From: Scatophagus argus
Lineage: Eukaryota; Chordata; Actinopteri; Scatophagidae
Direction of reading: 5' to 3'
DNA length: 64,000 nucleotides
NCBI RefSeq assembly: GCF_020382885.2
Contig: NC_058498.1
Span: 19,001,001 to 19,065,000 of the forward strand
The translations under genes and the position numbers were made by a program. Shown one piece after another: positions 24,801-38,900 of the stretch. Position 1 is the first letter of the stretch; each line of letters opens with the position of its first letter. Under the pieces are notes generated by a model. That model was not told where the DNA came from. It made no database searches and saw nothing but the letters and a program-made list of their open reading frames with translations.

Positions 24801-27800
24801 ATTTAAGATATTGTAACAAAATCCTCTGTTTGAATATAGTGTTTCAACAGATTAAGTGGAGCACCAAGAAGATGCATATTATGAATTTGGCTTTTGTAAT
24901 GATGTCGTTTACTATAATGTATAAATACAAATGTTACAAGAGAAGCAGTTGTGCCTTTTAAAGAAGAAGGTATTTTGTGGTTGAGACAGCGTTGAGTGAT
25001 TGAGTGTTAAGCCGCTGCCAGTAATCGCTCCTGACAATTTATAGCACAGATTTCAGTACATCCCTGCTGTGAACAGCCATTAACTGTTGGTAATAGTGAG
25101 GTGTGAGGTTTACAGGTGTTTCTGGGACCAAGAGTCAGTCATGCAGTGAGGAGGATGATGGTGAATAAAGCAGAGCTGCAGGAAAGTCAGCAGCGAGTTG
25201 TCAGTTTAGCAGTGAATGTAAAGTGCAGTTCCAGTGTGTCAATAAATCAAAGCTGCAGCTGGGAGGAAGCAAACAGTTCCCCTGACTATGGTCTGCAGCT
25301 GAAATAAGATTGTTGATATTGTGGTTATACAAATATAATCTGTTGTGCTGTTGAATTGCTGTTAGACTATCCCATTGATAAAGATACAGTCCTCCCTTTG
25401 TGTGCATGCAGTGAGTGGGAGAGCATTGTTAATGGGAATTTTCAAATCACACAAAACAACTGGAATTTAAATAACTGTTCACAGTGCTCAGTATATATTT
25501 CTTTGTTCCAGGAAACATTGACCAGGCCCAGTACTGTGAGAGAATTAAGGGAATCATTGAGTTATTGGGGAGTAAACTGTCACTGGACGAACTCTCCAAG
25601 ATCTGGAGAATACAGGTCAAGTCTTTTTATTTCTAACTGCTTAAATAAATGGCCCATTTTTTTTGTACAAAGAATCATTACCGTTACTGTTTGTATTCAT
25701 GTGTAAGCATGTTTGATGGATCTGCTGGTTGTTGTGTGGCCATTTCAGGCGGGCCAGTCATCAACTGTGATAGAAAACATTCATACAATCATCGCTGCTG
25801 CTGCTGTGAAGTTCAGCTTTGATCAGCTCACCCACCTCTTTGTCCTCATACAGAAGGTTGGTGTTGTCACTGTGACATTTTGGAAGTGACCTAGTGATAA
25901 GTGGTTTGTAAGACATTGTACTGCATTAATAATAACCCATTTGCACGCTGTTTAGAGCTGGGAGGTTGAGAGTGACCGTGTGAGGCAGAAGCTGCTCAGT
26001 CTGATCGGGAGGATCGGCAGAGAGGCTCGCTCTGAAACTACAACTGGAAAGGTATGCAGGAATATCTGTCAGTCAGAGTAACTGGAATACAGATGAGGAA
26101 GTTTACAGTGTGTTAGGTTTCATTATTACAGTGAAGTCTGAATCACCGTGGTTTTGTGCGCATCTGTTCAGGTGCTGGAGGTGCTGTGGGAGTTGGCTCA
26201 CCTCCCCACCCTGCCTACCAGTCTAGTTCAGCAGGCCCTGGAGGAGCACCTGGGGATTCTGAGCGACGCCTACGCTGTCAAAGAGACCGTGAAACGCAGT
26301 TACATCATTAAATGTATTGAGGACATTAAGAAGGTGAGACAGACACGCTACAGATACTCAGTATTGTCCTTGTGGATGTGGGGGCTGATGTTAGCTGCAG
26401 TTTACAAGGTGATTCCAGGATCAGCTCTGAGAGTGAATATACTTTTTTTTTTTTTTTTTTTTTTTTTATTTTGGTATTTTCATATAGGAAAAATGGGCTG
26501 TTCCTTGCTCAGGTTTAAAGGAAACACAACATTGGACCCCTACATTTTTCTGCCTGCTGCTGTGACAGTTTTGTTCTAAAGTTAGCATGTCCTTGTTAGT
26601 GCTGCACATTACTCTTCAACTTCAGTCCACATCCCTTCCATCTGAGTTTGTCACAGTCTAGCCTTTATGGTGATGCGACCAAGCAACAAGTGTCTATCAT
26701 GAGTTCATTGTTTAGTTCAAGTCAAGAAATAATTCAATTTCCTTTGTTTGATTCATTCCCTCTGACCACACCAGAAGCACGCTCACACTACAGAGGCCAG
26801 TGTCTGCCAGTAACTCACTGTGCACCCTCTCCTTTCTCCATCTTCATGTTCCACAGCTCTGCCTATTCAGTCAGCAGAGCTTCATAAGTTGCTTATAAAC
26901 TGACTGTGCTTAAGTCTGTTCTATCCATTTTTGTATGAAATAGAATTTGTCAAATTATTTTGACAGACTGAAGAAAACTACATATTATATGATAAAATTC
27001 ATCATTTCTTTGAAGCACTTTTTTACTTTAATTGATTGAAGTTACTACCGAAAAATCAGTAACACTTTTTTACTTTTTAAACACCTGTTAGCTTTTAAAT
27101 ATAAGTTTGTTTGTATAAACCTTTGTTCATAAACAATGATAACTGATGTTATAATTATTGGCAAATCGCACTCCAGGTTAGCATGTAGAAATACCTCTAA
27201 GCTATACTACATGTTAATTATCTGTTTGCAGGTAAAGGTAAACAGCCAAATATAAGACCAGCTAGCACCTAAATACAATGGAGCAATCGTTAATGTTTTT
27301 ATAGTTTTTTTATTTTGACATTAATAATGCCTGTTTGTTTGACTGGAGCCAATGAACAAAATGTTCTTCTCAGCCTTTCAAATCTCATTTGTTACCTATT
27401 CATACAAATGTCCCACCTTAAATACGATGCATGTTTCTAGACTTACACTCAGGAGGACAGTAAAGGCAGCGACACTCACAGCTCATTTCTTACGGGCACT
27501 TGGGGCAAGAAGAAAGCTAACTCTTTGACCAAAGTAAGAGAAAAAGCATATGTAACTTGTAATTCCACTGAGCAATCTGTACCCAATCTCACTGCTTCAC
27601 GCCTGCCAACCAATCGTGGAAGAGGGCTTGACCACAGAGGGGTTTCTTCGGTCACAGGTTGATAATTTCACACTTGATTATGACACGAGGTAGCTTGTAT
27701 GTTGATCTTCTGCTTGCCTCACTAAGAGGGCTTTGGCACTGACTAATGATTACACAGTGGTGTTGATCTTGTCCTGGGTGAGAGCTGGATGAATTAAATG

Positions 27801-29950
27801 AGTGATTTAGCTGCTGGATGAATAGTCAGCTTTGGTGGAAGTGCTAGCACATTTACTCATGCAAAGAGCGATCTAATCAGAGCCATGGATATATAAAAAG
27901 AGTACATATTTGATATTTGATTTGGACTTTAAAATCAGTTGTAAGAGAACTAAGTAAAACTGGAGCATATTTTGAATATGTTTTACATCCCTGGCTCTGA
28001 TTTTCTTTCTGATGTTGTCACAGCTGCAAAAGTAGTGGGTCTGTGACAACAAAATTTCACCAGCAAAGAGCATCAGAGCCTACTGTTTTTGTAGCACGTG
28101 TTTGTGTTCATTCAGCTTCAGCGGATATCATTATCTGGTGAGTGTGTGTGTGTTTGCGCATGTATTTCCACAGGCTTCTCAGCAGAGTAGTCCTCAGGCA
28201 GTGTGGGTTGTTCCTGCTCTCCGTCAGCTGCACGAGATCACCCGTTCTTTCATCAAGCAGACCTATCAGAAACAAGACAAGGTAGCTCAAACACACACGT
28301 GTTATCAATCAAACACATCATCGAAAATGACCCATTGTGGTGTCAGTGCAGTATAGCTATGGTAACCATTCCCTGCCTCTCCACAGAGCATCATCCAGGA
28401 CTTGAAGAAGAACTTTGAGATTGTCAAGCTGATCACGGGATCCCTTGTGTGCTGCCATCGACTGGCTGTGACAGCTGGAGGAAATAACGGCCTCTCAGCC
28501 TCAACTCTGGTGGATGGACGATACACATACCAAGAGGTTCGTCCATGTCAGATTTTCTCTTCTATTCTTTTTTTTCAGTTAAATGTAGTATCAGGAATCA
28601 AGACTGTATTTATGTAGTTTGAATTGAGTCATAATTTAACCTGAGCTGGTTTACATGGTACACAGGAAGTAATTAAACTTGAATGACAGTGTGTGTTTGA
28701 GGATCAAGATGACGCTGTGTCTTTATGAATTTTATTTTTAGTATCTAGACAGCCACCTGCGCTTCCTGGCCTTCTTCCTCCAGGAAGCCAGCCTCTACCT
28801 GGTGTGGAACAGGGCCAAAGAACTCTGGGAGTGCCTGGTGTCAGGGCCAGATGTCTGTGAACTTGACCGTGAGGTATGAAAACAGTAATGCAAACGAAAC
28901 CCTTGTCAGGGTTCAGTCAAGACACTGCAAGCATTTGTTATTTTCCGCTCTCACGGAGAACAAACTTCATATCACACTGAATAAACACATACATGAAAAT
29001 AAAAAAGTTAAAAGGGAAAACTTTCATCAGATTAAGACACAGTTTACAGTAATTAAGTTTTGAGTATGTAAGCATTATTAAGCATTATTTCCAGAAATAT
29101 CTATAATTTCTGGAAATAATGCTTAAGTGTTACAAGTAAGTTACTCCTAACATTGTTATGTGTAACTTATTCATAACACTTGACAAAGGTTACAGTGTGC
29201 TTCACAGTAAAAACATTAAGAAAAGTTAAGAAAGTTTGAAAAAGTTAACCATCCTAAAGCTTTGTTTTGCCTAAACCTTATGTTTAGGTATTATATCAGT
29301 AAAGTTTGATTTATTGATTGATTAAACATGGTATGGTTTCCATGTGCACAGATGTGTTTTGAGTGGTTCACCAAAGGACAACACGACCTCGAGAGTGATG
29401 TTCAGCAGCAGCTCTTCAAGGAGAAGATCCTGAAACTGGAACCCTATGAGATCACCATGAATGGTGAGAGACTCTGCAAAGAGATGCACTGTTGACAGCA
29501 TCACAGCCTTTCAGGATTACTTTATGAATAAGTATGTGATACAGCAGATGTTTTGTGTGTCTCTCAGGTTTCAATCTGTTTAAGACCTTCTTTGAGAATG
29601 TTAATCTGTGTGACCATCGCCTCAAACGCCAGGGAACTCAATTGGTTAGTCCTCACTCACATGTTTTCTCTGCATTATATTTGTTACCAGTGATGTTCAG
29701 GTTTTTCCAGTGAGAGCTGAAATACAATTAATACAAGCGTAGATGTAAATCGTGTCTTGTTTTTCAATTTATGTCTAATGTATTATCTGGTCTAATTTCA
29801 GTGTGTGGAACGCCTTGACCTGGCAGGGATGGATTTTATCTGGCGCATCGCCATGGAAAGCCCAGATGAAGAGATAGCCAATGAAGCAATCCAGCTCATC
29901 ATTACATATAGCTACACTAACCTCAACCCCAAGATGAAGAAGGTCAGTAT

Positions 29951-29988
<38 letters not shown>

Positions 29989-32900
29989 ACAGTGGCTCAT
30001 CATGTGAGAATAACAGTAGAATTTAGGCTACTGCCATCTTGTTTAAAACCATCATCTTGCTCTGAATTGATAAAGGAAGAAAAAGAACTGAACATTTCCA
30101 GTATTAACCTTTTGGAGTGAATCCGTGTGTTCTGTCCTTCTTTGAAACTTGAAACTGTACATACTTTTCTTCCTTCCAGGATTCTGTGTCTTTGCACAAG
30201 AAGTTCATTGCTGATTGTTACAAGCGACTAGAGGTAAGTAGTGGAATATGTTACTGTTTGAAGTGATTGTGCTATTTCACAGAAATCAGTGCATGAGGGC
30301 TCATTTCTGTTTCTCAGGCAGCCAGTTCGGCCTTGGGTGGGCCGACTCTGACACATGCTGTTACAAAAGCAACCAAGATGCTGACGGCTACAGCCATGCC
30401 AACTGTGGCCACCTCTGTACAATCACCATCCAGGTACAAAAGGGGGTTTAAGTAGCAACATGGCTCGTTCCTTCACTTGCTTTAACTAACTAGGGAGTAA
30501 ACGTATTCTCAACTATTATAAAACACAAGTAAAAGCCCCATTTTTCAGTCTTGTTGAAACTCTTGTGCTTATTCATCTGCAGATCAACTAAGCTGGTGAT
30601 AATTGAAAGACTGCTGCTATTAGCTGAACGCTATGTCATCACTATAGAGGTAGGCCCTGTCTTCTTTACTGTTTATATTAGTAACGTGAGAAACAAGGAC
30701 ACAGTCATAGACACTAATTATGCTTAATAATTTAAGACAATCCAGAAGGAGGATCCCTGAAAAAGTGATCGCTGAGATTATAAAGGATTTTGTGTGTGTG
30801 TGTGTGTGTTTCTGTTTCTGTGTAGGATATGTACTCAGTTCCACGCACTATTCTACCTCACGGGGCCTCATACAATGGACACCCGGTTACTCTTCACATC
30901 ACATATGAGTCAACCAAAGACACTTTCTCCTTAGAGGTATTGTGGATTGTGATGCACCTTTGTCATGTAGAGTTACATTTACAGAGGAAATAACCTCTTT
31001 GTGTGTGCGTGTGTGTGTCCTGCAGACCCACAGTAATGACACTATAGGAAGCATTCGGTGGAAGATCTCTGAGCACTTGAGCTGTCCAGTGGATAATGTC
31101 CAGATATTTGCCAATGACAGTGTGGTAAGTATTAACATTATTCAGTAAGTGACAGGGATGCTGTGTACCTCTTTTGTTCCTCATTATCATTCCCTCATCA
31201 AAGTGTTTTGACCCTCTTCCAGTTGTGTGTTTACCCTGAAGTCAATGCAAAACAATGTCAGTTTTTTTGGCAGAGTGCCACCTTCTCTTTGTTGGTGCGT
31301 TAGTTTTCCACATCTGTTGCGTGACAGGGAAAACCTCGAACAACCTCAATCTTTGTTTTTCTCTCACTTTGTCACTTCCCTGCTCCTTCCCCATGTGTTA
31401 GTTGACCATGAATCGGGACCAGAAGCTGCTGTCCCAGCTTGGCTTCAGCGACGAGCAGAGCCTGACTGTGAAGAGCTCAGGCACTGGCACCCCCTCCGGA
31501 AGCTCTGAGTCCTCGGCGTCCGCCTCCAGCAGTTCCAGCTCGGCTGTCTTCAACTCGGCCTACGCATTGGAACAGGTACCAGCTCAAACATGACTATACG
31601 CTTCTAAAGCGGTGGACACACTCGGGCTTACATCAGCTCTGACACATTGTCCCATGTCTTTCTGTGTCCAGGAGAAATCTCTGCCTGGTGTGGTGATGGC
31701 TTTGGTGTGTAATGTGTTTGAGATGCTTTACCAGCTGGCTAACCTTGATGAGTCCAGGTAAATATACCTTGTTGACAGCGTTAAAGAAAGAACTGTATGT
31801 TTGTCAGTGGTTTATGGTGTCATTTATTATGTCATTTTGATGTCATCTGTTCATATGCGTTTTGTGTTTGTATTGTATGTGTTTTCACCTAATTACCAAG
31901 CAAATTTGGAGTGAGCCATTGGAGGAAGAAAAGAATTCAAGTTAGGCTTGTTTCCATTAAATATTTTGGAGTGAATAAACTGGGCTACGCAAAATTTTGT
32001 TTCATCAGAAATTGAGGGTGTTGGCAACATCACACATGGCTCTTTTAAACAGAATAGAAAAAGCAGAGGTTACAAACCAGAAACAAAATCAGTTGTTTGA
32101 CCGCTGACAATAAATCTAAAAGAAGAAGAAGAAGAACACAGAAAATTAGTCACCTCGGCCATCTAAGAGAAAAAAATAGAGAGAAATGCAGAGGAAACTT
32201 AGCTTATGCTTTTGTGCTTCTTTTTCTTCTGAACAGATGTATCTTAGTGCTACAAGATACAGCTAAGATTTAAATGTTCTGTTGTTTAAGCTTAACTGTA
32301 ACATCTCAGACCACTGAAAGTGCACTTTTTCATGTTTTTATTTACTTATTTATTTTGTTGTAATCTCCAGGATCACTCTTCGTGTGAGGAATCTGCTGCT
32401 GCTGATTCCAACAGATCCAGAGGTGCAGGATGCTCTCGACAACTTTGTTCCCAAAGAATCCAGTGTCTGGAGCCACCAGGTACATCAGGCTGCCATGGCT
32501 CAATGTTGAAGCTCTCCTTTCTCTGCCTCTCTGTTGTTATTTGTTTATTCCTTTTGTGTCTCTTTTCTGTAGAAGACACTGTTCCAGGGCACAGGCTCTC
32601 GTTCTCCGTCTATGGCCTCCAAGCAGCAGCACCAGCCCAGCGCTGCATCCATCTTGGAAGGGCTTTTCAGATCCTCTGCCCCAGGAATGTCCACCTTCAG
32701 AGTGCTATACAACCTGGAGGTAGGATACGTGAACAAACACTCCTTTAAAAGTTCCACATCATTTTCTAATATGTAACAATATATTCTCAAACCTAGATAG
32801 ATTAGTGACTTTTACATCTGTTTTCCTCTCTTGTCTGTGTTAGGTTTTGAGTTCAAAGCTCATGCCCACATCGGATGATGAGATGGCCAAAACCAGCAGC

Positions 32901-35900
32901 AAGTCCTTCTGTGAGAACTTCCTCAGAGCAGGAGGCCTCAGGTAACAGAGAGGACAGACCCGCTAAAGAAAAGAGTCATCACTGTCTGGTGTTGGCTTTT
33001 TTACTGTGGGATGCAGCTGAGTCACATACTGGCAACACATCTTTATCCAAAATGCCTCAGTCTCTTTTTTGCATTGTGTTCTGACAGTCATATTACTCTG
33101 TGTTTCCTCTGCAGTCTGGTGGTGAATGTTATGCAGAGGGATTCCATCCCATCAGAGGTGGATTATGAGACCAGACAAGGAGTCTACTCAATCTGTCTTC
33201 AGTTGGCCAGGTGCAAAATGCTTCACAGACACACACACAGGGGGTGGATATTCGGAGCCACACACCATGTTAGACTTAACACTCAATTGGCTGTGTTTGT
33301 AGGTTTCTTCTGGTTGGTCAGAGCATGCCTGCTGCGCTGGATGATGATGTCATCAGGGATGGCGAGGCACTGTCATCTCGTCCATTTCGTAACGCTGGAC
33401 GGACCGGGAGACAGCTTTCTCTTTGTGGAACTCCAGAGAAGTCCTCTTACAGACAGATGTCTTTGTCTGAGCGCTCCTCCATAAGAGTGGAGGAGATCAT
33501 ACCTGCTGCTCGTGTAGCAATTCAGGTATTTAGGACAAGCACACTTTCACTTCCAGTACTGAGCTGCAACAATTTCTGCACTGACTAATAAGAAGGGCCG
33601 CACTGGGGAAATTCACAATCCTGGATCTTACATCTTGTAAGTGGAAAATATTTTCCTCTGTCTCTTTCTAGACCATGGAGGTGGGAGACTTCACCTCCAC
33701 TGTAGCCTGTTTCATGCGTCTGACTTGGGCAGCTGCAGCAGGCCGATTGGATCTGGTTGGCAGTCCCCAGCCAATCAGAGAGACCCACAGCTCCCTTTTG
33801 CCGCAGGGAGTGCGTACCAGAGTCAGCAGTACAGGTGACACAGAAGACGCACAAACAAATGTGTGCCACAAACAAAAGCTTAAGAAACGAAAGGCAAACA
33901 AATGTATTGTGTTTGTTTGTTTGCAGGAAGTAACTGCAGCTCCAGCAGTGAAGGCGAGACCACACCAACAGCGTTGCATGCTGGGATATGTGTCAGACAG
34001 CAGAGTGTCTCCATCAAAGATGCCATCATTGCCCGTGAGGCTCTGTCACTGCTGGTCACCTGTCTGCAGTTACGCTGTCAGCAGCTAAGTAAGACTAATT
34101 CAGGAGTACAAACACCATCCTTGCTGAACACCAATCAGCCACAACATTAATACCACTGACAGGTGAACTGAATACATTAAACATCTGTTCACAATGGCAT
34201 TTACCTAGAGGTCCCACCCTCAATGCAGGACCCAAAGGATCCAACATTCTGATGTCTGTGACCACAAAATACCCTCAGAGGTCCAGTGTCTCTTCCCCTG
34301 ACAGGTCAAAGCTCTTTTTGCAGCAAAAAGGGGACCTACAACATATCAAGCAGGTGGTTTCAATGTTGCGGCTAATTGGTGTACAGTGTCATTAGTCAGG
34401 CATAATATTGTAACATGGACGTTTTTTTGAGTATTCACATTGTATAATTGCTTAGTTTCCCAAACCTCTACAATGGCGCTGAATCCTGCTCTTGGTTTCT
34501 TTCTCCAGGTTCTTTTTACAACCTTCCCTCTGTGAATGATTTTATCATCGATGTTCTACTTGGATCTCCCAGTGGAGAGGTAAACACAATTTTTTGTGTC
34601 ATAGACTGCACAGGAGAAATGTATCCCAAGCACTCCTGTGTGTGTGCATGTGTGTGTGCACGCGTGTTTGTGTTTAAACTCAGGTTCTTTATCCCTTCCT
34701 CCATCAGATTCGTCGTGTAGCTTGTGATCAGCTCTACACTCTCAGCCAGTCTGACACTTCAGCCTTCCCTGAAGTCCAGAAACCCAACTTGTTCCTCCTA
34801 TCAGTCATTCTCACTGCTCAGCTGCCATTATGGAGTCCTACGTCTGTCATGAGAGGGGTCAACCAGAGGTAATTCAGCAAGAAATGCACAAGATATGCAT
34901 GACTGAACCTTTAGCAGAGGCCTTGTGTTCATGTTATTGTTATTGTTCTCAGGTTGCTGTCTCAGTGCACAGAGTACTTTGACCTCAGATGTCAGCTTCT
35001 GGATGACCTAACCAGTAAGCTGATAAAATTCCTTTTCCTTGTCGCTTTCATGAATACTTGGATATGAAGACAAGAATTTAAGTAATAGGTTTTAGTCTCC
35101 TGATTCAGCCATTAAAAGTCAGTGTTTCTCTGTGTCTGATGTTCTCTCACTGTCTCTGCCTCCTCCAGCTTCAGAGATGGAGGTGGTAAAGGTGAGTGCA
35201 GCCACCATGCTGGAGGACGAGATCTCTTGGCTTGACAACTTTGAGCCCAGTTGGAGCTCTGAGATGGAGACCAGCGAGGCGGACAACATCCTCCTGGCAG
35301 GCCACCTTCGCCTCATCAAGACCTTGCTCTCACTCTGTGGCAATGAGAAGGAACATCTCGGTGAGCGTACACAAAGATCCATGCACACAGATCTTCATTT
35401 AACAGTTTTGGGGTTTTATTAATTTGAGAACATAATACGTGGCATGAGGATGTTTAACTCTTTTCCTCAGGTCCATCTCTGATCCAGCAGCTGTTGGATG
35501 ACTTCCTGTTTCGAGCCTCACGCATCATCATCAACAGTTCAAACCCCACACCCTCCCCGGCTCCCAGCCATGACTTCCACCCCAAGTACGGCGTGTCCAT
35601 CACTTACGATTTATTTCTGTCCTGTGAATACATTTTAAGAAAGTAATTTTAATAATGTTCTGTGGACAAACCACTGTTAACAATCTTTTAACAAACAATC
35701 TTTTGTCATTCTCATTGTGTGTGCCTGGTCAGGTGCAGCACAGCCAGCAGCAGACTGGCGGCCTACGAGGTGCTGGTGATGCTGGCTGACAGCTCTCTGT
35801 CAAACCTCCGACTCATCACCAGAGAACTCATGTCCATGCACCACCAGTCTGATCCCTCCCTCTGCAAGGAGTTTGATGTAAGACACTGATTAAAATGGTA

Positions 35901-38900
35901 TTTCTTGCTATAGTAATTAGTTCTGCATAGTCACTCTGTGTTATTTGCAGTATCTGCCGCCTGTGGAGAGCCGTTCAGTCTCAGGCTTTGTTGGTTTGAA
36001 GAACGGCGGAGCCACATGTTACATGAACGCTGTGTTTCAGCAGCTCTACATGCAGCCTGGCTTAGCAGAGGTACGTATGTTTTCTATGGACTGTTTACCT
36101 TCTTTGGTCACCAGAGGGCATCTGCTTAGAGTCCAGACAGTGTTGCATACAGTGAATCTAACAACAGTGAGTGTGTATGTGTGGCTTTAAGGCTTTCCTG
36201 TCCATTGAGGATGACACCGATCAGCCAGAAGAGAGCGTCTTCTATCAAGTTCAGTCTTTGTTTGGTCATCTGATGGAGAGCAAACTGCAGTACTACGTAC
36301 CTGAAAACTTCTGGAAGGTAACAGACTGTTGGAGATTGTCATTAACTTGCAAAATAAGTAAAATCTGTTCACACAGTGAACAAAGATGACCATAACCAAA
36401 GATGTTCATCGTTTGTATCAAACGTAGAGTGAGTTTGTTTTGTTGAGGAAATTGAGCAGATAGCTGATGATTTAGTATGCTGTACTGCACATTCTAGTTT
36501 GTACATTTTATAATTTTATTACCAAACTATTGTCAACATGCAGCTTTATGTCTGTTGCAGATCTTCAAGATGTGGAACAAAGAATTGTATGTAAGAGAGC
36601 AGCAGGATGCTTATGAGTTCTTTACTAGCCTGGTGGACCAGCTTGACGAACATCTCAAGGTAACAAACACACACACCAGTTTAAAAAAGCACCGTCCAAA
36701 TAATGATAATACCTCATTACTAATGATGATATAATTGTACACTTTTTTTTCCCCACCAGAAAATGGGTCGGGAACAAATCTTCAAAAACACATTTCAGGG
36801 AATCTTCTCTGACCAGAAGATTTGTAAAGACTGTCCTCATCGGTAAGCAAGAATAGTCTTTTGTGAAACTTCAAGATTGTTGTTTCATGTTGAGACACAT
36901 CACAGATGATTTGACCTCTGACCTCTTACAACGCAGGTATGAGCGTGAAGAAACTTTCATGGCTTTGAACCTTGGAGTGACATCTTGTCAAAGCTTAGAG
37001 ATCTCATTGGACCAGTTTGTTAGAGGAGAGGTGCTAGAGGGCAGCAACGCCTACTACTGTGAGAAATGCAAGGAGAAGGTGTGTATAGCATTGTGCATGC
37101 TTTTATTCTACCACACTGATATCATGTGGTCTTAAACTATGTGCATGTGTTCACCTGTACAGAGAACCACAGTGAAGAGGACGTGTATCAAATCCCTGCC
37201 CAGTGTTCTCTGTATTCACCTCATGCGCTTCGGCTTCGACTGGGAAAGCGGACGCTCCATCAAATATGATGAGCAGATTCGGGTACAAAATATTTCTAAT
37301 CCCAAATCTCCATTCACCACGATACACGTATTTTACATCTCAAATCCCAGAAATATAAATGTATGAATTCTGGCTTGTTGGTGCACAGTTTCCCTGGGTG
37401 CTGAACATGGAGCCCTACACCGTTGCTGGAATGGCTCGTCAAGATTGCAGCGGAGAGGGCGGCGAGGGGCGAGGCGAGGGGACCTCGGGAGGGTCGCCCA
37501 GGAAGAAAGTCACAATCTCTGAGAACTATGAACTCGTGGGAGTTGTTGTCCACAGCGGTCAGGCACATGCTGGACACTATTACTCTTTCATTAAAGATAG
37601 GCGGTAAGAGACACTGTAGTCAGAAGTACCCTCACACCTCTGAAAATGAAAAACATCTACGCTTTCGTGTGCTTGCCAGAGCTGCGTGCTGCTTTCTGAT
37701 TGTATTTTCCAGCTCCTGTTCCTGCTTTACATAAGAAACGCCTAACCAGTGATTAGTGGAGCATGTTAATCTGTTGCTTTAGTTTTCCAAGCAGATTTTA
37801 GAGGACCTCTAGGGTACATGAATGCAGCATCAGACTTGTGTGGGTTGTCCTGGTTTAGTTTGTAAGCATCTCCAGATGTCTGGCTCTGGAAGGCAGGAAT
37901 GCTCAGTGAAGAAATGGAACGTAAAGAGACCACAGGAGCTAATATTTGGCACTCTTCTCTCACTCACTCGTTTATTCCTATCCTCACTTAAGATTACAAC
38001 AAAGAAAGTTTGTTTTCAGGTTCTTGCTCCGGAAAATTAATCACATGCTGGAGGCGCTTCGAGTCAGTTATTCTCTCTGTAATGTGTGATCTAATCTTTA
38101 CTCAACAGACAGGCTGGGTACCAGTAGCAAACCTGCACTGCATGTTTTGTTCCAGTGTAAACTGTTTACCAAAGCAGCAATGTCTAAATCCTGTGAAAGA
38201 AAAAAAATATTTTTGCCCTGTAAAAACCAAGTCTGTACATATTTTGTTATGGATGATTAGTTATTCCCTCAAGCCTGAGCTGAGTTACCAGTTCTAATGT
38301 TGGTATTTGTGATCAATCTGAATCCAATGTGACATTGTCTTTATTTTTACCCTCCTTCCATCTTTGTCCTCATCTCCTAGTGGTAGCGCTCGTGGACGTT
38401 GGTACAAGTTCAACGACAATGTGGTGGAGGAGTTTGATATGAATGATGAAACTCTGGAGTATGAGTGCTTTGGTGGAGAGTACCGTCCCAAAGTTTATGA
38501 CCAGTGTAGGTGACATACATAAACTCTCAAAGCGCTTGACATAAAGATCCCCTTCAGATGTGACATAAGACATAAAAATGCAACGAATCCTTCTACCTTG
38601 TTAAAACTTGCAGAAAACTTCAAGAATTCTTGAATATTCAGTGTTTTGATTTGTGTATATGTGCAGCCAACCCATACCCTGATGTGCGGAGGAGGTACTG
38701 GAACGCCTACATGTTGTTCTATCAGAAGATCAGTGACCAAAACTCACCCGTTCTGCCCAAAAAAAGCAGAGTCAGCATCATGAGGCAGGAGGCTGAGGAC
38801 CTTACGCTGTGAGTGGACAGACCACCATACTGTACTCACCTCATAAACATTCTCATTGTGTCATTTATAATCTATCCTTATAGTCATATGTGGAGAACGC

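Larger units (their letters stand above)
15851..26333 (+). other. usp24: USP24 exon map, coding exons 1-15
   Basis: Exons: 1 15851-16129; 2 19446-19614; 3 19861-19928; 4 20030-20173; 5 20538-20663; 6 20994-21029; 7 21133-21198; 8 22367-22432; 9 22665-22739; 10 24241-24399; 11 24497-24611; 12 25512-25615; 13 25749-25856; 14 25956-26051; 15 26172-26333. Together they encode residues 1-591: the UBA domain, the [12 protein letters not shown] segment and the helical-repeat region that begins [20 protein letters not shown]. Intron 1 is the longest (3.3 kb). Exon 10 ends at a weak donor (GAG/GTCACC), chosen because it joins KE to VTKLIE in frame. Confidence 0.9.
27441..33525 (+). other. usp24: USP24 exon map, coding exons 16-34
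   Basis: Exons: 16 27441-27533; 17 28174-28281; 18 28387-28536; 19 28742-28873; 20 29352-29463; 21 29568-29644; 22 29802-29942; 23 30180-30233; 24 30318-30433; 25 30583-30649; 26 30826-30936; 27 31026-31124; 28 31402-31575; 29 31672-31757; 30 32371-32479; 31 32573-32719; 32 32844-32941; 33 33115-33210; 34 33303-33525. Exon 16 is 31 in-frame codons ([15 protein letters not shown]...) unlike the human linker I remember, so it may be alternative. Exons 26-28 carry the ubiquitin-like segment. Exon 28 ends in a Ser-rich linker. Confidence 0.88.

Noticed and set aside
33585..33979. Overlapping minus-strand open frames of 127 and 103 codons
   Set aside because: Shadows opposite USP24 exon 35 and adjacent introns.
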